Positions 24,301-34,092 of a DNA stretch of 64,000 nucleotides are shown piece after piece. Below the pieces are notes generated by a model that searched no databases, was not told the DNA's origin, and saw only the letters and a program-made list of their open reading frames with translations. A program made the translations under genes and the position numbers. Location: positions 335,093 to 399,092 of the forward strand of contig SCFE01000055.1 in the NCBI GenBank assembly GCA_004352715.1, read 5' to 3'. The stretch is from Hofstenia miamia (taxonomy: Eukaryota; Xenacoelomorpha; Acoela). The stretch's first letter is position 1. The number at the start of each line of letters is the position of its first letter.

Positions 24301-27300
24301 ATATCCTTGATATTACCATTTTTGTTCAGCAAGCATTAAACAGTAGGTTGCGTGCCCTCACAGATAGTACATTTCCTAAATCCACTAATGGCTGGCTCAT
24401 TGACTTCTACGCAGCATGGTGTCCACCTTGTCGCCAACTCTTACCCGTCTTGAGAAAGGTGTCGGCTAATGATCGCAATGGTATTAAGTTTGGAGTTATT
24501 GATTGTGTACAGGTAAGTTTTAGCATTTAAAGATTACAGTTTACTTTAAAATAGCAATTTCAAATTCATTTTTTTATGTCATGAAATTTTAACTCTTTTT
24601 TTAAACTGCATATAGACCTGTTAAATAAGCGCTTCCGTTTTAATCCCTATTTCATAATTCGAAAGTTTTATTTGGAAATATGTTCCTACTAAGCCATTTT
24701 AAGAAGCATTTGCTACCTGGAAAAGTTGAAATAGCACTTCCTACCTTCTATATAAATGTGGAGTTTGGTTATTTCATTTTTCATGTTGAGAGTCTATTAA
24801 AAGTCGGGATCAAATCGATTAAAATTCGCATTTTTACTATATGACATTGTAAAAGTGTAGGCCCTAGACTTCGAAATGAGTTTAAATTGTAAGCTAAAGA
24901 CTACCTAATATGTCATATGAAGTTAATTTTTCACCTTTATTTATGAACTGATGCCATAGTGTTGATAAAAAACCCTGAAATGCCAAAAATACTTGAAACA
25001 TGATTACGAAAACTTTCAACCCTGCAACTAATCCAAGTGATTTTATATTTTGCGTCAATTAGACGAGATTTTTTAGAATGAAAAAATATGTTCGCAATTT
25101 AACATCCAATCTTATCCCACGATGATAATGTTCAATCGCAGTAGAGAGCAACGTTCCTCGGGATACAAATCTGCAACAAAGATTAATGAGTTCATTGAGG
25201 ATATGCTTTACCCATCAGTGGTCACACTCACTCGTGAAAACTTCTATTCATCATTGACTTCGAGAGGTGATAAAATGTGGATAGTCGAATTCTATGCTTC
25301 GTGGTGTGGTCCTTGTCAGCAGGTATTTTTTACTTTTTTGATAGTAAAGACACTCCTTTTGGTGTTCTATTCATATCCCATTCCCATATGGTTTTCCACG
25401 GGATTCAAAAGCTTTACAACATTATGCTGTTTATTACTACATAAGAATTAGATTTTTTGTTTACAGAGTTTCATATCATAACTGTTGCTGATGTATGAAT
25501 GGTAAACGTAAATTTCGAGATTGATAAGTCTTTTTGGCTTTTCCAGTAAACTTATATATCCTTCACATGTGTCTTAAGCTATTAAATAGAAGGCCACTCT
25601 AAGCAATTATTTAGCGGGGATGCATTAGACAAACTAATCTATTTTAAATCAAAATTGCTAACTTTCAAAGTGGCAGCTGAAGGCATATATAATATCCATT
25701 TTGGTAAATTGGTCGAACATTTTTCCGATACATGTAAATCTTGTTTTTAATTGCTGGTCGTCATTCCAAGATATCCATGAGTAAAAAAAATTGCCCCTTG
25801 CGCTGATTCATTCGTCAGAATTTTCCTCAATTTGATGTGCAGCTGTAAGGGTAAAATATAAGTGCACCACAAGCAAAGCCAATTTCATCCTGAACATCTC
25901 TGGCAAGACTCATGATCTGCATTAGCTAATTTCAAGTACAGATAATTTAGTTATGTGACTCAATTACAGTTGTTAGCCTTGTGCCATAAAATGGGGGAAC
26001 AATTAACAATGTTTCTACTTTTGCAAATGTCCAAATTTACCGCTATGAACTGCTGGATTATCATTATACCCAGCATGACAGCGCATGTTTCTCAAAAATT
26101 CATGTTTTCAGCTCTATGATTTAAAAAATTTTACAATCTTTAAAAATGTAAAAAGGGTAACTATTAACAAAATACTTTTTGTTTCAAAATTACACATTTT
26201 TTAAGTACTGATCAACAAAACAAGTGATTGTTTGCTCGAATGCCTCGACAAAAAATGAAAAATTGAAAATGTAAACATAGAACTAAAATTTTATCAATGA
26301 GGATCTTCAACTCTTCATTATACACACCACAAAACCATCTTCTACATTCTTAACACTGAACCCATTCAAATGAAGCATCCTCTTCACAAGCCTCCTTATT
26401 TTCATTCCTTACCGGATCATCGCTGTGGTCAGACTTCTTGCGCAGTTATTGCGTTCAAATCCCATCTGGTAGGTCTACATCAATCTCGGCACCCGGTTTA
26501 ACTTGCACCTTTTTTTCCTTGCCCACCTTCTTTCTAGATTGAGTGTGTTACTCAGTTCGCACGGCTATCAAACTATTATCTAGCTCCCTGTGAATTTGAT
26601 TCTATTCTGATGATGGAGGTACCTGGAATTGGTTTCTAGGATTCTTCAGCGGTTTTCGATAGCGTATTCAACTCTCAACTATGAATTAGGGATTTTAGTT
26701 CCACTAAAATGCAGTCTGCCATGCTTCATGACCAGTTTGCATTTTCTGGAATTCTTCTGGGTAGTTTTATCAGTGATCAACGGTTAATTAATTCTCATTC
26801 ACTGTCATCTGGTCATTTAGTTCCAATAAATCCGAGTTGATTTATTCGTCCAATGTATACTTTAAAGCGAGCGATCATGTTAACAAAAATCTATGAAACT
26901 GTCAACGAACATGAAAAGCAACAATAATTTTTAGGTTCTTTTTCCGGGGCCATGTAAATAGATTGCATTCACCAATCGTGGGTAAAGACTGAGTCATGTC
27001 ATTTTTCATCATAGGCAAATGCTGGGAAAAAAGTCCCACTCAGAAATTCCCACCGTATGATTGCAGTGCACCACACGTACAAATCCATTATTCAATCATA
27101 ATCGATGTACAATGTACTAATCTTCAGTCATAAACAGTAAATTAAATAATGTCCTGGGTTTTCCTTTTGTTTCACTGTCCTTAGACCCAATGGGAACCCG
27201 TATCGTAAGTTTTGATTCAATAATGTACTCGAGTCATTTGCTTTCATATGTAGTTCCAGCTCCAAGCCAATAACATCGAGTCCACATTGGTTGATGCACT

Positions 27301-29197
27301 CATATCATGTCCATCAACTTCAACTTTTGTAAATTAAAGCTTGCGGAACCTATAGTTTTTTGCTTTCAAATTAATCCAACCCAAGTTTAAATTCATGTTT
27401 ATTAAATTCCAATTAATGTATGCCATATTGAAATTTATCCAATATAAAATATCACTAGGAGCATTTCATGCAACATATGTAACGGGTTTTACACAAATCT
27501 TATTTAAAGATATGATTTATTGTTTGATTGTTTCAAAATTTCTTAACATTTGTATTAGTACCATTACCATAATCATCATAATATAATAATTTTAGTACCA
27601 TTATTAGTTGCTAGAAACTCATCGTTAGATTCATGAACTGTTATTATAAGGTAATGTTGATTGTTTCATGAAATATACAATCACTGAAAAATAATTTACA
27701 TGTCTGTTACAAAAAAGTAGGTATGGATCTTACAAGCTATTATATAAAATTGAAATAAATAAATAAAATATTTTTATATATTTTAACGCTATTAACAAAA
27801 TAGAAAAACAAATCAAACATCAATATAGTCACCATTAGATTGAATTACTTTCCTCCAGCGATTGGGTAAATCACTTATTGCCTTGTCAAAGAAATCAACG
27901 GATTTAGTTTCAAAGAACTCCGTCATTTGAGAAATCTTTTCCTTTCAAAAAAATTTTTAGATATCGAAATAGGCAATAGTCTGTCGGAGCTAAATCAGAT
28001 TATTAAGGTGCATGGGTAATACTTCCCAATCCAGTTCCAGAAGCTTTTCACAAGTCACAAAATTTGTCTTATCCAGAACGGTCGTTCTGACTATTTTGTT
28101 TTTTAAATTTTTTTCTTTTGTTAATAGCGTTAAAATATTTAAAAGTATTTTATATATTTATTTCAATTTTATATTGTCCCGAAACTTTCTTACCTACCCA
28201 TTATATTTAAAATTTCATCTAAATTGCTATTTGCTCCTCAAACTTTTTTATTGCATATGTTATTCCTGTTTGATCAATCTGATCATTGATTTAGAAATAT
28301 CAATTAAGCTAATCATGTGGTTAAAAGGGCGTTTGTCAACCAATATGTGTGGAAATATTATATTGATCCTAGTTTCTTACCATTCATTTTTTGGCAATCA
28401 TTAATGGGCTCCTTTAAGGGCTGCTGGTACATATATGTACCACCCTAGTGTAGCGTCATAAATGCCTTTCAAAATTCAAATTTGGTAATAGGGTGCTGCT
28501 TACCATCTGTTTAATGCAATATCATACGTTTTTACTACTAAAACAGCTTCAGTTCCCTTACGAGTCCTAAAGAGTATTATTATTATTATGTACTTACTTT
28601 TTGTTTTAGGTTGCTCCAATTATACGAAAACTTGGGCGTTTAACGGCGAATGATAACATTGTAGTTGGTCAGGTTGATTGCCAAGAAGAATCGTACATCT
28701 GTGATAGGGAAAATGTTGAATCATATCCATATATTCGTTTATATCTCCCAGGTAGTTCGGAAATCAATAATTATCGTGAATACTCCAATTGGATTCAGTC
28801 AGCCAATTCTATTCGTGCCTGGGCCTTGATGCAATTGCCGCGAGCTTCAATTGAACTCAATTCCAAAACATTTGCTGCCATTTATAAAGGTGGAAAGCCA
28901 TGGCTTGTTGATTTTTATACAAATTGGTGTGGCCATTGTCGACAGTTTGCGCCAGAATATGAAAATGTTGCTCGTCGCTTAAAGAAACTTTCGATTTCTG
29001 CCAAAGCTGGAAAACTTGACTGCCAACAATTTGGCAATGAATGTAATAGAGCAGGCGTAAGCATGTACCCTTCGTTGATGTTGTACAAAGGTGACGGTTC
29101 AAAACCTATATTTATTGATTCCATGGATGCAAGTTCCATAATTAACGTAGTTATGTCAAAATTGCCACAAAAATCTCGGTCACACGAAGAATTATAA
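16557..29197 (+). CDS. DNAJC10: DNAJC10/ERdj5: ER J-domain protein disulfide reductase, 774 aa, seven exons
   Basis: Joining 16557-16781, 17692-17878, 18040-18248, 22084-22346, 23906-24512, 25077-25322 and 28610-29197 keeps one open frame of 774 codons; human ERdj5 has 793. All introns are GT-AG. The order is that of the family: signal peptide (about 1-23), J domain with HPD at 53-55, thioredoxin domain 1 (CSHC 151-154), two thioredoxin folds without CXXC, then CPPC 467-470, CGPC 574-577, CGHC 686-689 and a C-terminal HEEL at 771-774 that should act as a KDEL-type ER retrieval signal. By family knowledge it reduces non-native disulfides of misfolded glycoproteins in the ER and recruits BiP through the J domain for ER-associated degradation. 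No stop, frameshift or missing exon is seen. Introns 3 and 6 hold transposon debris, and intron 3 has two assembly gaps. Unusual features are the CXXC variants of domains 3 and 4. Confidence 0.93.
16782..17691 (+). other. DNAJC10 intron 1
   Basis: 910 nt, GTATGA...TTTTAAG. AT-rich; nothing else recognised. Confidence 0.85.
17692..17878 (+). CDS. DNAJC10: DNAJC10 exon 2: end of J domain and linker
   Basis: Codons 76-137 plus one base. It begins VLTDEDLRRRYDQHGEEGL, the last J-domain helix, followed by a Tyr/Asp-rich linker (YESWSFYNTDFGLYDDDED) that is characteristic of ERdj5. Donor GTAAGA. Confidence 0.92.
18040..18248 (+). CDS. DNAJC10: DNAJC10 exon 3: thioredoxin domain 1
   Basis: It completes the split alanine codon 138 and runs to codon 207. 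NFYSPRCSHCRDLAPVW carries the CSHC redox site, identical to the vertebrate domain-1 motif; the cis-proline loop reads SFPT. Donor GTAATG. Confidence 0.92.
18878..18965. mobile_element. GC-rich hAT-terminus-like segment
   Basis: TAGGGCTGTGCGTGTACCGG followed by repeated CCGCCCG/CGGGTA/CGGGCACGGGTA units, strongly GC-rich in an AT-rich intron. TAGGGCTGTGCG-type tips are common on hAT non-autonomous elements. I found no matching opposite end. Confidence 0.35.
19095..19386. other. Assembly gap, 292 N
   Basis: The left flank reads CAGTAGCGGATCTGACGGGGG, which resembles a hAT terminal repeat. The right flank enters directly into a hAT coding frame, so the gap probably hides the front of that element. 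Confidence 0.95.
19389..19965 (+). pseudogene. hAT transposase C-terminal part, spliced, inside DNAJC10 intron 3
   Basis: The frame is open from the gap edge (TIGIPFMDNLLQQLNTRFS) to 19583. A 79-nt intron, GTACGTAAA...TTTCAG at 19584-19662, restores the frame at RELRHGKSLW and reading ends with a stop at 19965. The second part has PNVRQLILVGCVSPIGSSEA, KRSFSVLRRLKNHLRSTM and EEWLAGLTMM, the canonical hAT C-terminal dimerisation domain (Dimer_Tnp_hAT) in the version found next to 52-kDa-repressor/ZMYM-like hAT proteins. No nonsense codon is seen in the visible part. The N-terminal catalytic region is in or beyond the gap, so intactness is unknown. Same strand as the host gene. Confidence 0.75.
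21203..21352. repeat. (TA)n microsatellite spanning an assembly gap
   Basis: A pure TA run enters the gap (21234-21323, 90 N) on the left and leaves it on the right, so the gap most likely consists of more TA repeat. Confidence 0.85.
22084..22346 (+). CDS. DNAJC10: DNAJC10 exon 4: redox-inactive thioredoxin fold b1
   Basis: Codons 208-294 plus two bases. The acceptor CAGTTTTAG is followed by GSRTLEGLLSFVYSSLP, which aligns with the vertebrate sequence after domain 1 and fixes the exon start. The fold contains LICLCDETYECL and VVHLDCGTSQSSTDFCN, but no CXXC. Donor GTATGT. Confidence 0.9.
22347..23905 (+). other. DNAJC10 intron 4
   Basis: 1559 nt, GTATGT...ATTTAG. Mostly featureless. A hAT-end-like patch, CAGGCGCGGTACTAGAAAAT followed by GGGGCGCTG, lies near 23323-23360 without a detectable partner end. 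Confidence 0.8.
23906..24512 (+). CDS. DNAJC10: DNAJC10 exon 5: thioredoxin fold b2 and thioredoxin domain 2
   Basis: It completes lysine 295 and runs to codon 497. It spans the rest of fold b1, fold b2 (KADCTHRSELCSRIG, no CXXC) and the start of domain 2, with WLIDFYAAWCPPCRQLLP; CPPC is the same as in vertebrate domain 2. It ends at GVIDCVQ before GTAAGT. Confidence 0.92.
24513..25076 (+). other. DNAJC10 intron 5
   Basis: 564 nt, GTAAGT...TTTTTTAG; nothing else recognised. Confidence 0.85.
25077..25322 (+). CDS. DNAJC10: DNAJC10 exon 6: end of domain 2 and start of thioredoxin domain 3
   Basis: Codons 498-579, both boundaries in phase 0. NEKICSQFNIQSYPT closes domain 2 with its cis-proline loop. 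EFIEDMLYPSVVTLTRENF leads into domain 3, whose redox site EFYASWCGPCQQ is CGPC instead of the vertebrate CHPC. Donor GTATTT. Confidence 0.92.
26301..26545 (-). pseudogene. Decayed minus-strand coding remnant with a CxxC...W zinc-finger-like patch
   Basis: On the minus strand the reading SRKKVGKEKKVQVKPGAE precedes a stop; later NKEACEEDASFEWVQC, a TAA, then ECRRWFCGVYNEE. The W-x-Q-C-x2-C-x2-W-F spacing resembles the PHD-like zinc fingers at the C-termini of pogo/Tigger-type or similar transposases. Two in-frame stops show it is dead. Family uncertain. Confidence 0.35.
27720..28194 (-). mobile_element. Internally deleted mariner element with long terminal inverted repeats
   Basis: The element is 475 bp, flanked by TA at 27718-27719 and 28195-28196. 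The outer 90-95 bases are inverted repeats: the left GGTATGGATC...ATATAAAATTGAAATAAATA matches the reverse complement of the right GGTAAGAAAG...ATATAAAATTGAAATAAATA, and both share TTTTAACGCTATTAACAAAA further in. Between them, on the minus strand, are the C-terminal pieces of a mariner DD34D transposase: KLLELDWEVLP, SDLAPTDYCLFRYLK (third catalytic Asp in PTDY), KGKDFSND, and SDLPNRWRKVIQSNGDYID, with frame breaks. The first two thirds of the transposase are absent, so it is non-autonomous. Confidence 0.85.
28425..28442. repeat. 18-bp perfect palindrome
   Basis: TGGTACATATATGTACCA, about 170 bases before the exon 7 acceptor. No known role. Confidence 0.6.
28610..29197 (+). CDS. DNAJC10: DNAJC10 exon 7: thioredoxin domain 4 and ER retrieval signal
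   Basis: Codons 580-774 plus stop. It finishes domain 3 (QVDCQEESYICDRENVESYP) and encodes domain 4 with WLVDFYTNWCGHCRQFAPEY. CGHC is the classic PDI motif; the vertebrate domain 4 has CGPC. The last four residues are HEEL, a plausible KDEL-receptor ligand. The 3-prime UTR is AT-rich; no clear AATAAA stands close to the stop. Confidence 0.93.
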   Translation, partial: VAPIIRKLGRLTANDNIVVGQVDCQEESYICDRENVESYPYIRLYLPGSSEINNYREYSNWIQSANSIRAWALMQLPRASIELNSKTFAAIYKGGKPWLVDFYTNWCGHCRQFAPEYENVARRLKKLSISAKAGKLDCQQFGNECNRAGVSMYPSLMLYKGDGSKPIFIDSMDASSIINVVMSKLPQKSRSHEEL

Positions 29198-30847
29198 ATC
29201 CTCTCCAGTGCAGTTTCCTTTTTGTATTGATATTTTTGTATATTTTTTGTTTTACTGTAGTGTGCGTTTTGGTTGTAAAATTATGTTTATGTAAATTATA
29301 ATTATAAATAACTTTGTAAAAATCAAGTAAAAAACTTAATAATTTTATTTGTAATGAAAAAAATAGAACATTTTTGTATGTTGCAACGCATTTGATTAAA
29401 TTCTATTTACTTTATTGACACACTGTTAGGGGATAATTCTAATTTCTAAATAATACCAATCTTTATTTTCAGGATTAAAGTCTGCTAACTCATTTTTTAA
29501 TAAAAGGTTCCTACCTTTGGAATCATCTATGATTTCTAATAAAGAAATTCATTTTCATGTCATAAATGAAAACTTACTCCTTAAATTTCAAAGTACCTTA
29601 GAAGATACATAAAGTCATCAGGTAATTACTATTTTTGTAATTTTTAGGACGAATATTTTAAATAATTAACAGTGATTTAAATTGAATGATGAATATTCAT
29701 TCACTCCAAACAAGCCGATATATTGACCCCAGTTGATTATCAGGTTAAATTTTAAGGTGTATGCACTATTCCAGCTTACGTGGTGTTCGGTTTTGTTATT
29801 GCTGCTGGCAAATGATACTCAAGTATCTGTTGTTTCGGTTTTTCGCACATTTTACAGAAAATCCCAATAAAATGAGGTTTGTGTTTCGAAGTTTCTACAA
29901 TATAAAATATAGCTTACAATTCTAACCAACATCAACAACAATACAAATAAACAGCGCCGTGGTTAGAGGGGATTCCCCTCCCCCGCCTCGACGCAAACTC
30001 AAGTATTAGTTCAAATATTCTGTACATAAGTTACTTTGAGGAAATGCGTATTAGTGCCTCCTAATATATTTTAGTTAAGATATATCAAATACTATTATCA
30101 GTCTTTTAAATAGTTTCATAAAGTGGAAAGTGATTGTACATTATTAAAATTGATTAATTTATTGAAATCTGCGGGGTTTGGTGATCCTAACTTGCAAATT
30201 CTAGTCACCGGTTTGCAAATAGAACAAAAGCAGAACAATTAATTTTAAGGGAAAAAATTACTAGCTTCAGTTATGCTGAATTTTGAAGCGTTCTATTGAA
30301 TAATCATAAAATTTAAATGGGCGCCATTTGGATTCAGTTGTGCATTGGCGGAACCGCGCTTCCAGTATTAATTGAATGGGATATCGCTCAATGTTGATAA
30401 TGTCGAAGAAAAGAGCATCAATTATTTTAGATTGTCATATTGTACACCATATTCCAATTTTCTGTAGTGTAAATGATTCTCTTGATATAATTAGGTATTG
30501 TTGATTTAACATTTCCGAGTTTCAGCATCTAATGCAACCATTGAAATGGAATCAGGATTCGTCACTGAAGGATGTTTTGTTAAAAACTCATTATATTACT
30601 TTACTGCTATGCGTTAAAATAATCTTAATAAAAAATTCAAAATTACCACTTACAAAGTCATCGTCAGTTTCCTTACAAAATTATTCCCTATAAATTTACT
30701 TAATTTTATATTTTATTTTCCTAAATCTTAATTATTGGTAGTAACAGTTTGTGCATGTAATTTTCTTTGGTATTTAGACTTGATTGAGATGATCCAATTA
30801 AAATAGTTTTAATGATTTTAAGATGTTTTGTTTGGGTTTGTTTAAAA
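29198..30847. other. 3-prime flank of DNAJC10 and intergenic
   Basis: No gene recognised. A GC-rich patch at about 29953-29998 (CAGCGCCGTGGTTAGAGGGG and CCCCTCCCCCGCC) looks like a hAT-type element end. The rest is AT-rich and featureless. Confidence 0.45.
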
Positions 30848-31132
30848 TTATTCATTATATCTTAGTCCACAATCTTTAAGATGTTTTGAAATTGTTGAAT
30901 TAGTTTCATGTTCTTTTGTTCTTCTACTTACATGTATTTGTCGACCGCAATATTCGATATAATCTACACCTCAGGTCCATTCAATTTTATAAATTTCATT
31001 AAATTGATCGGACACATTAGTGGCTGATTTTAGTTCAAGCTTTGAGTTAAGTTTATCGATCTTACAAATGGATCTTACTTTTTCTTTAATGATCTTTCTC
31101 ATTTGATTTAATAGGTTTGTTGTATGTATTCC
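30848..31132 (-). pseudogene. Penelope-like element, GIY-YIG endonuclease fragment
   Basis: A 95-codon minus-strand frame has one internal TGA. Before the TGA is a basic linker with QMRKIIKEKVRSICK and NVSDQFNEIYKIEWT. After it, DYIEYCGRQIHVSRRTKEHE followed by STISKHLKDCGL matches the C-terminal GIY-YIG endonuclease of Penelope-like elements, where a cysteine-containing strand, the YIG-G/RQ/L motif, R-x-K-E-H and a K-H-L...C element occur in this order. The YIG core reads YIEYCG here, so it is degenerate. Confidence 0.6.
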
Positions 31133-31699
31133 CCGCTATTGCATTGTAAATACATGCTCAAAATTATGTGAATTTCTTTGTTGTAACTATTTCTGCAATT
31201 GCCTATTTAATATATTATTTCTACTCGTTTTTCCCCTTTTGCTCGAATTTTTTTCCTTGACCACATCGTTTTTTCAAAAAACATGCTTTTTCTCTCTATA
31301 ATACAGCATAACAGAATTTTAAAAACTTATAAACCCCATAGAGAAAAATAATTAAGCAATTCAATCAAAATCTTCGAATTCCACAGCTTTGACATAATTT
31401 CCCAGAATATGGCTATAATATCAGTCAAATCATTGACCTTAAGTGCGTCGAAAAAATAGTCTTTGTAGTTGTGGTTTCGTGATGGATAATGCGAGAATAC
31501 ACAATTCAGTGATAATGAAGAATTTTTACATAGAAAATAATTTAATTATCTAATTTCTTTCGCCTTATTAGTATGTGCTGAACCCTATAGAATTCGGGTT
31601 ATCAAAAATCAAAGCTTGTATTAGGAGAAAGTTGGTTGCTGGTTTTATTGAGTTTTAAGAATCTGATATTGGATTCTCTTAATGAACTATAAACATGAT

Positions 31700-31860
31700 A
31701 GAAGAATTCAAAAACAACGATTTCTTAAATAAACATCAACTAAATGCTGTACCATTTGAAAAAGGAATTAGTGTTACAATCATAAAAATGAGAATTATAC
31801 TGATAAGATGCTTGATATCGTGAAAGGAAAAGAATTTGAAATGATTATAATAGAAATTGT
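31700..31860 (+). pseudogene. Possible Penelope-like N-terminal fragment
   Basis: FEKGISVTIIK, then after a frame slip NENYTDKMLDIVKGKEFE. This resembles the region before the reverse transcriptase core of Penelope-like elements (D-K-G-x-x-[IV]-x-I-x-N-x-x-x-Y-x-x-K-M). It lies on the opposite strand to the GIY-YIG piece at 30848-31132, so it is a separate or rearranged copy. Confidence 0.35.
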
Positions 31861-33030
31861 CACGAATGACAAAGAAATAAAGTATTCACATAACTTTGAT
31901 CATGCATACAACAAATCTAATACATCAAATGAGAAAGATAGAATTCAATAAAGAAAGAGTAAGATAATATAAATATGGGCATTTAAAAATTCCATGACCA
32001 AAAATTTAAGTTTATTTCTCTTTTTATTTTTTTAAATTTGTAGATAGTTTGTATATTTTGTAGATTTATTTTACGTGTCTTTAGTTTGTAGATTTTTATG
32101 TATATTTTTTATTTAGTTGTTGCACTACTACCACCAACATGAAATAAAGATATTTAATATTTTATGTTTTTTTAATATGCAGGGGCTAAGAAACAATATT
32201 ATTATTATGAGAGGGGCTGAACTGGAGTCTTTCTTATACAAAGCTTTAATTTTTTAAATTTAGAGATTTGATGCAAATATAAGTGTCACCTGAGAGAATT
32301 ATTTGAGGAGCTCCATCCACCCCTGTTCCTCAGCTTCTAGTAATTGGTCCTTATGTTGCGCAGAGTCAAAGATAAAACAGTACCAGATATTGGACTTACA
32401 AGTAGCAGTTTCAAATTTTTGAAAATGTATTTTAACATGCATTATGGTAAAAAGATTTTTTGAAAATACATGATTAGTGTATTTAATAAAAACACGTTTC
32501 TACAATTTTAATGAAAATGACCAAATTCACTCCACTGGTCAAAGTCATCCCATCTTACTGAACGCAAAATTTGTCTGAGCAAGAAGCAAGTAATACAACA
32601 ACTAGCAAGTGTGGTAATTCCTGGAAATTCACATTAGATTCATTTACCTGAAAGATATTTTGTATGTTTTGTAAACATTGAAGTTATTCGTTATTACTGT
32701 AATTTTAAATATTTATTTGAATAAAATTATCATATAAAAGAGTGGAAACGGGTCGACACTGTGGAAAGAGGCATTTGCAATCTATAAATATTTGCTTTTT
32801 GGCCAAATATACTTTAGACCTGATATATACATTTATGTATGCATGTGATAAGCGATGTTTCCAATGCTCGGTCTTGAGGTGAGCCCGGATCAACCTGACT
32901 ACTTGGATCCATTTCTGTAGCCAGTCACTAAGAGTCCAACTTTACAGACCGGGGCTAGTCTTGATGCCTGACAACTTCCAGCATTATCATTCTGGGATAG
33001 CAACATGTTCAATAACCAATATTATTTATT
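31861..33030. other. Intergenic, possible retroelement tail
   Basis: 31980-32160 is T-rich on the + strand, with repeated TTTGTAGAT units and an AATAAAGATATTTAAT end, reminiscent of a LINE 3-prime UTR. The rest has no recognisable frame. Confidence 0.35.
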
Positions 33031-33250
33031 CTAGTGATAGATTGCAGTATTAATAAAAGACTGGCTCATATTTATATGAAATTTACGTGTATGATATTTA
33101 TTGTGTTTCAAACAATTTTTTGAAAATGATACTTTATCGTATGGTGGAATATTATTTATAATTTTGAAAAATAATGACATTGTAAATAACTTTTGAGGGA
33201 AAAGAATAGATTTAGAAACATAACAGCTGCCCATCGGCCTTAAGGTTCAA
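33031..33250 (-). pseudogene. LINE C-terminal fragment
   Basis: The minus-strand frame contains KSILFPQKLFTMSLFFKIINNIPPYDKV. This parallels the segment SILFSKQLVILNTLQIFFKLITNLPPYNTI in the LINE at 55130-56497, so it is the post-reverse-transcriptase region of a related LINE. Confidence 0.55.
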
Positions 33251-33710
33251 CTAGTACTACTCGATTTAATACTTTTTAGTAAGCATTTAAACATTTTAAA
33301 GAATTCCTTATATATTTCTAATGGAACACTCTTTTTTACTACAATTTATCATTAAATCAAAATCTTTTCAGAATTTCTTCCACAGGATTGTACCCTTAGC
33401 ACCGATATTAATTTATTCAATAGTTCAGCTTCTGTTAAAATACATTTAACACATTGAAGAAGTTTATTTCAAATTACTACAAAGAAGGATCTTGTACTCA
33501 GTCTTTATTATGATGTTGCTAAATTTGTGCCATTGTCTTTCCATATACCTTCTATAGCAGATAGTTTTATTGTTTCACATTATTTCGATTATTAATTGTT
33601 GAATATAATTCGAAACAATTCTATTCAGAATAATTATGAATATAATAAAAAAATACACAAATTGTCAACAAATACAATAAAAATGGGTGAATCTAATGTA
33701 ATTTATAAGA
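33251..33710. other. Between two LINE fragments, nothing clear
   Basis: AT-rich; may be LINE 3-prime UTR of the minus-strand fragment at 33711, but no motif is decisive. Confidence 0.35.
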
Positions 33711-34020
33711 TCACTGGCATTGCAAATACACGTTATTTCTCAGATTCTCTTTCAGTATTTTATTAAATAATTTTAATTTAGGTTGATATCTTATATCATT
33801 GTCTAAGACATTCCACAATTTGATTATATTTAAGCTAAAGGAACTGTCCCAGAATTTAGTGCTATTTTTTAGTATTGATGCCGCTTTATTACCTCTGTTG
33901 GTCTTGTTGATGAATCTATCAAGAAACTTAATTGATTTATGATCAAACATGAATTTATGGAATAGATTCAAAGATTGAAGTTTTATAGTTTCATATGGAG
34001 GTAAAATGTTTAATTGATAT
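33711..34020 (-). pseudogene. LINE (non-LTR retrotransposon) C-terminus
   Basis: On the minus strand YQLNILPPYETIKL precedes 86 codons ending FSLNIIKLWNVLDNDIRYQP and LKLFNKILKENLRNN. The I-K-L-W-N-x-L...D-I-R...L-F-x-K-x-L-K pattern is the conserved C-terminal tail of Jockey/CR1-type LINE ORF2. A 5-prime truncated, dead copy. Confidence 0.6.
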
Positions 34021-34092
34021 TGTTATTATTATTAGTATTATTAATATTATTAATATTATTAGTACTATTACTATTATTATTACTATTATTTC
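34020..34092. repeat. (ATT/AGT)n imperfect microsatellite
   Basis: TTATTATTATTAGTATTATT-type units directly at the truncated end of the minus-strand LINE fragment. Confidence 0.85.

Larger units (their letters stand above)
25323..28609 (+). other. DNAJC10 intron 6 (3.3 kb)
   Basis: GTATTT...GTTTTAG. It holds a minus-strand zinc-finger-like remnant (26301-26545) and a mariner derivative (27720-28194). The rest, including a somewhat less AT-rich stretch 26300-27350, has no other identifiable content. Confidence 0.85.

Noticed and set aside
28012-28404. 130-codon plus-strand frame in DNAJC10 intron 6
   Set aside because: It covers the mariner derivative in antisense and continues into noncoding DNA; no motif.
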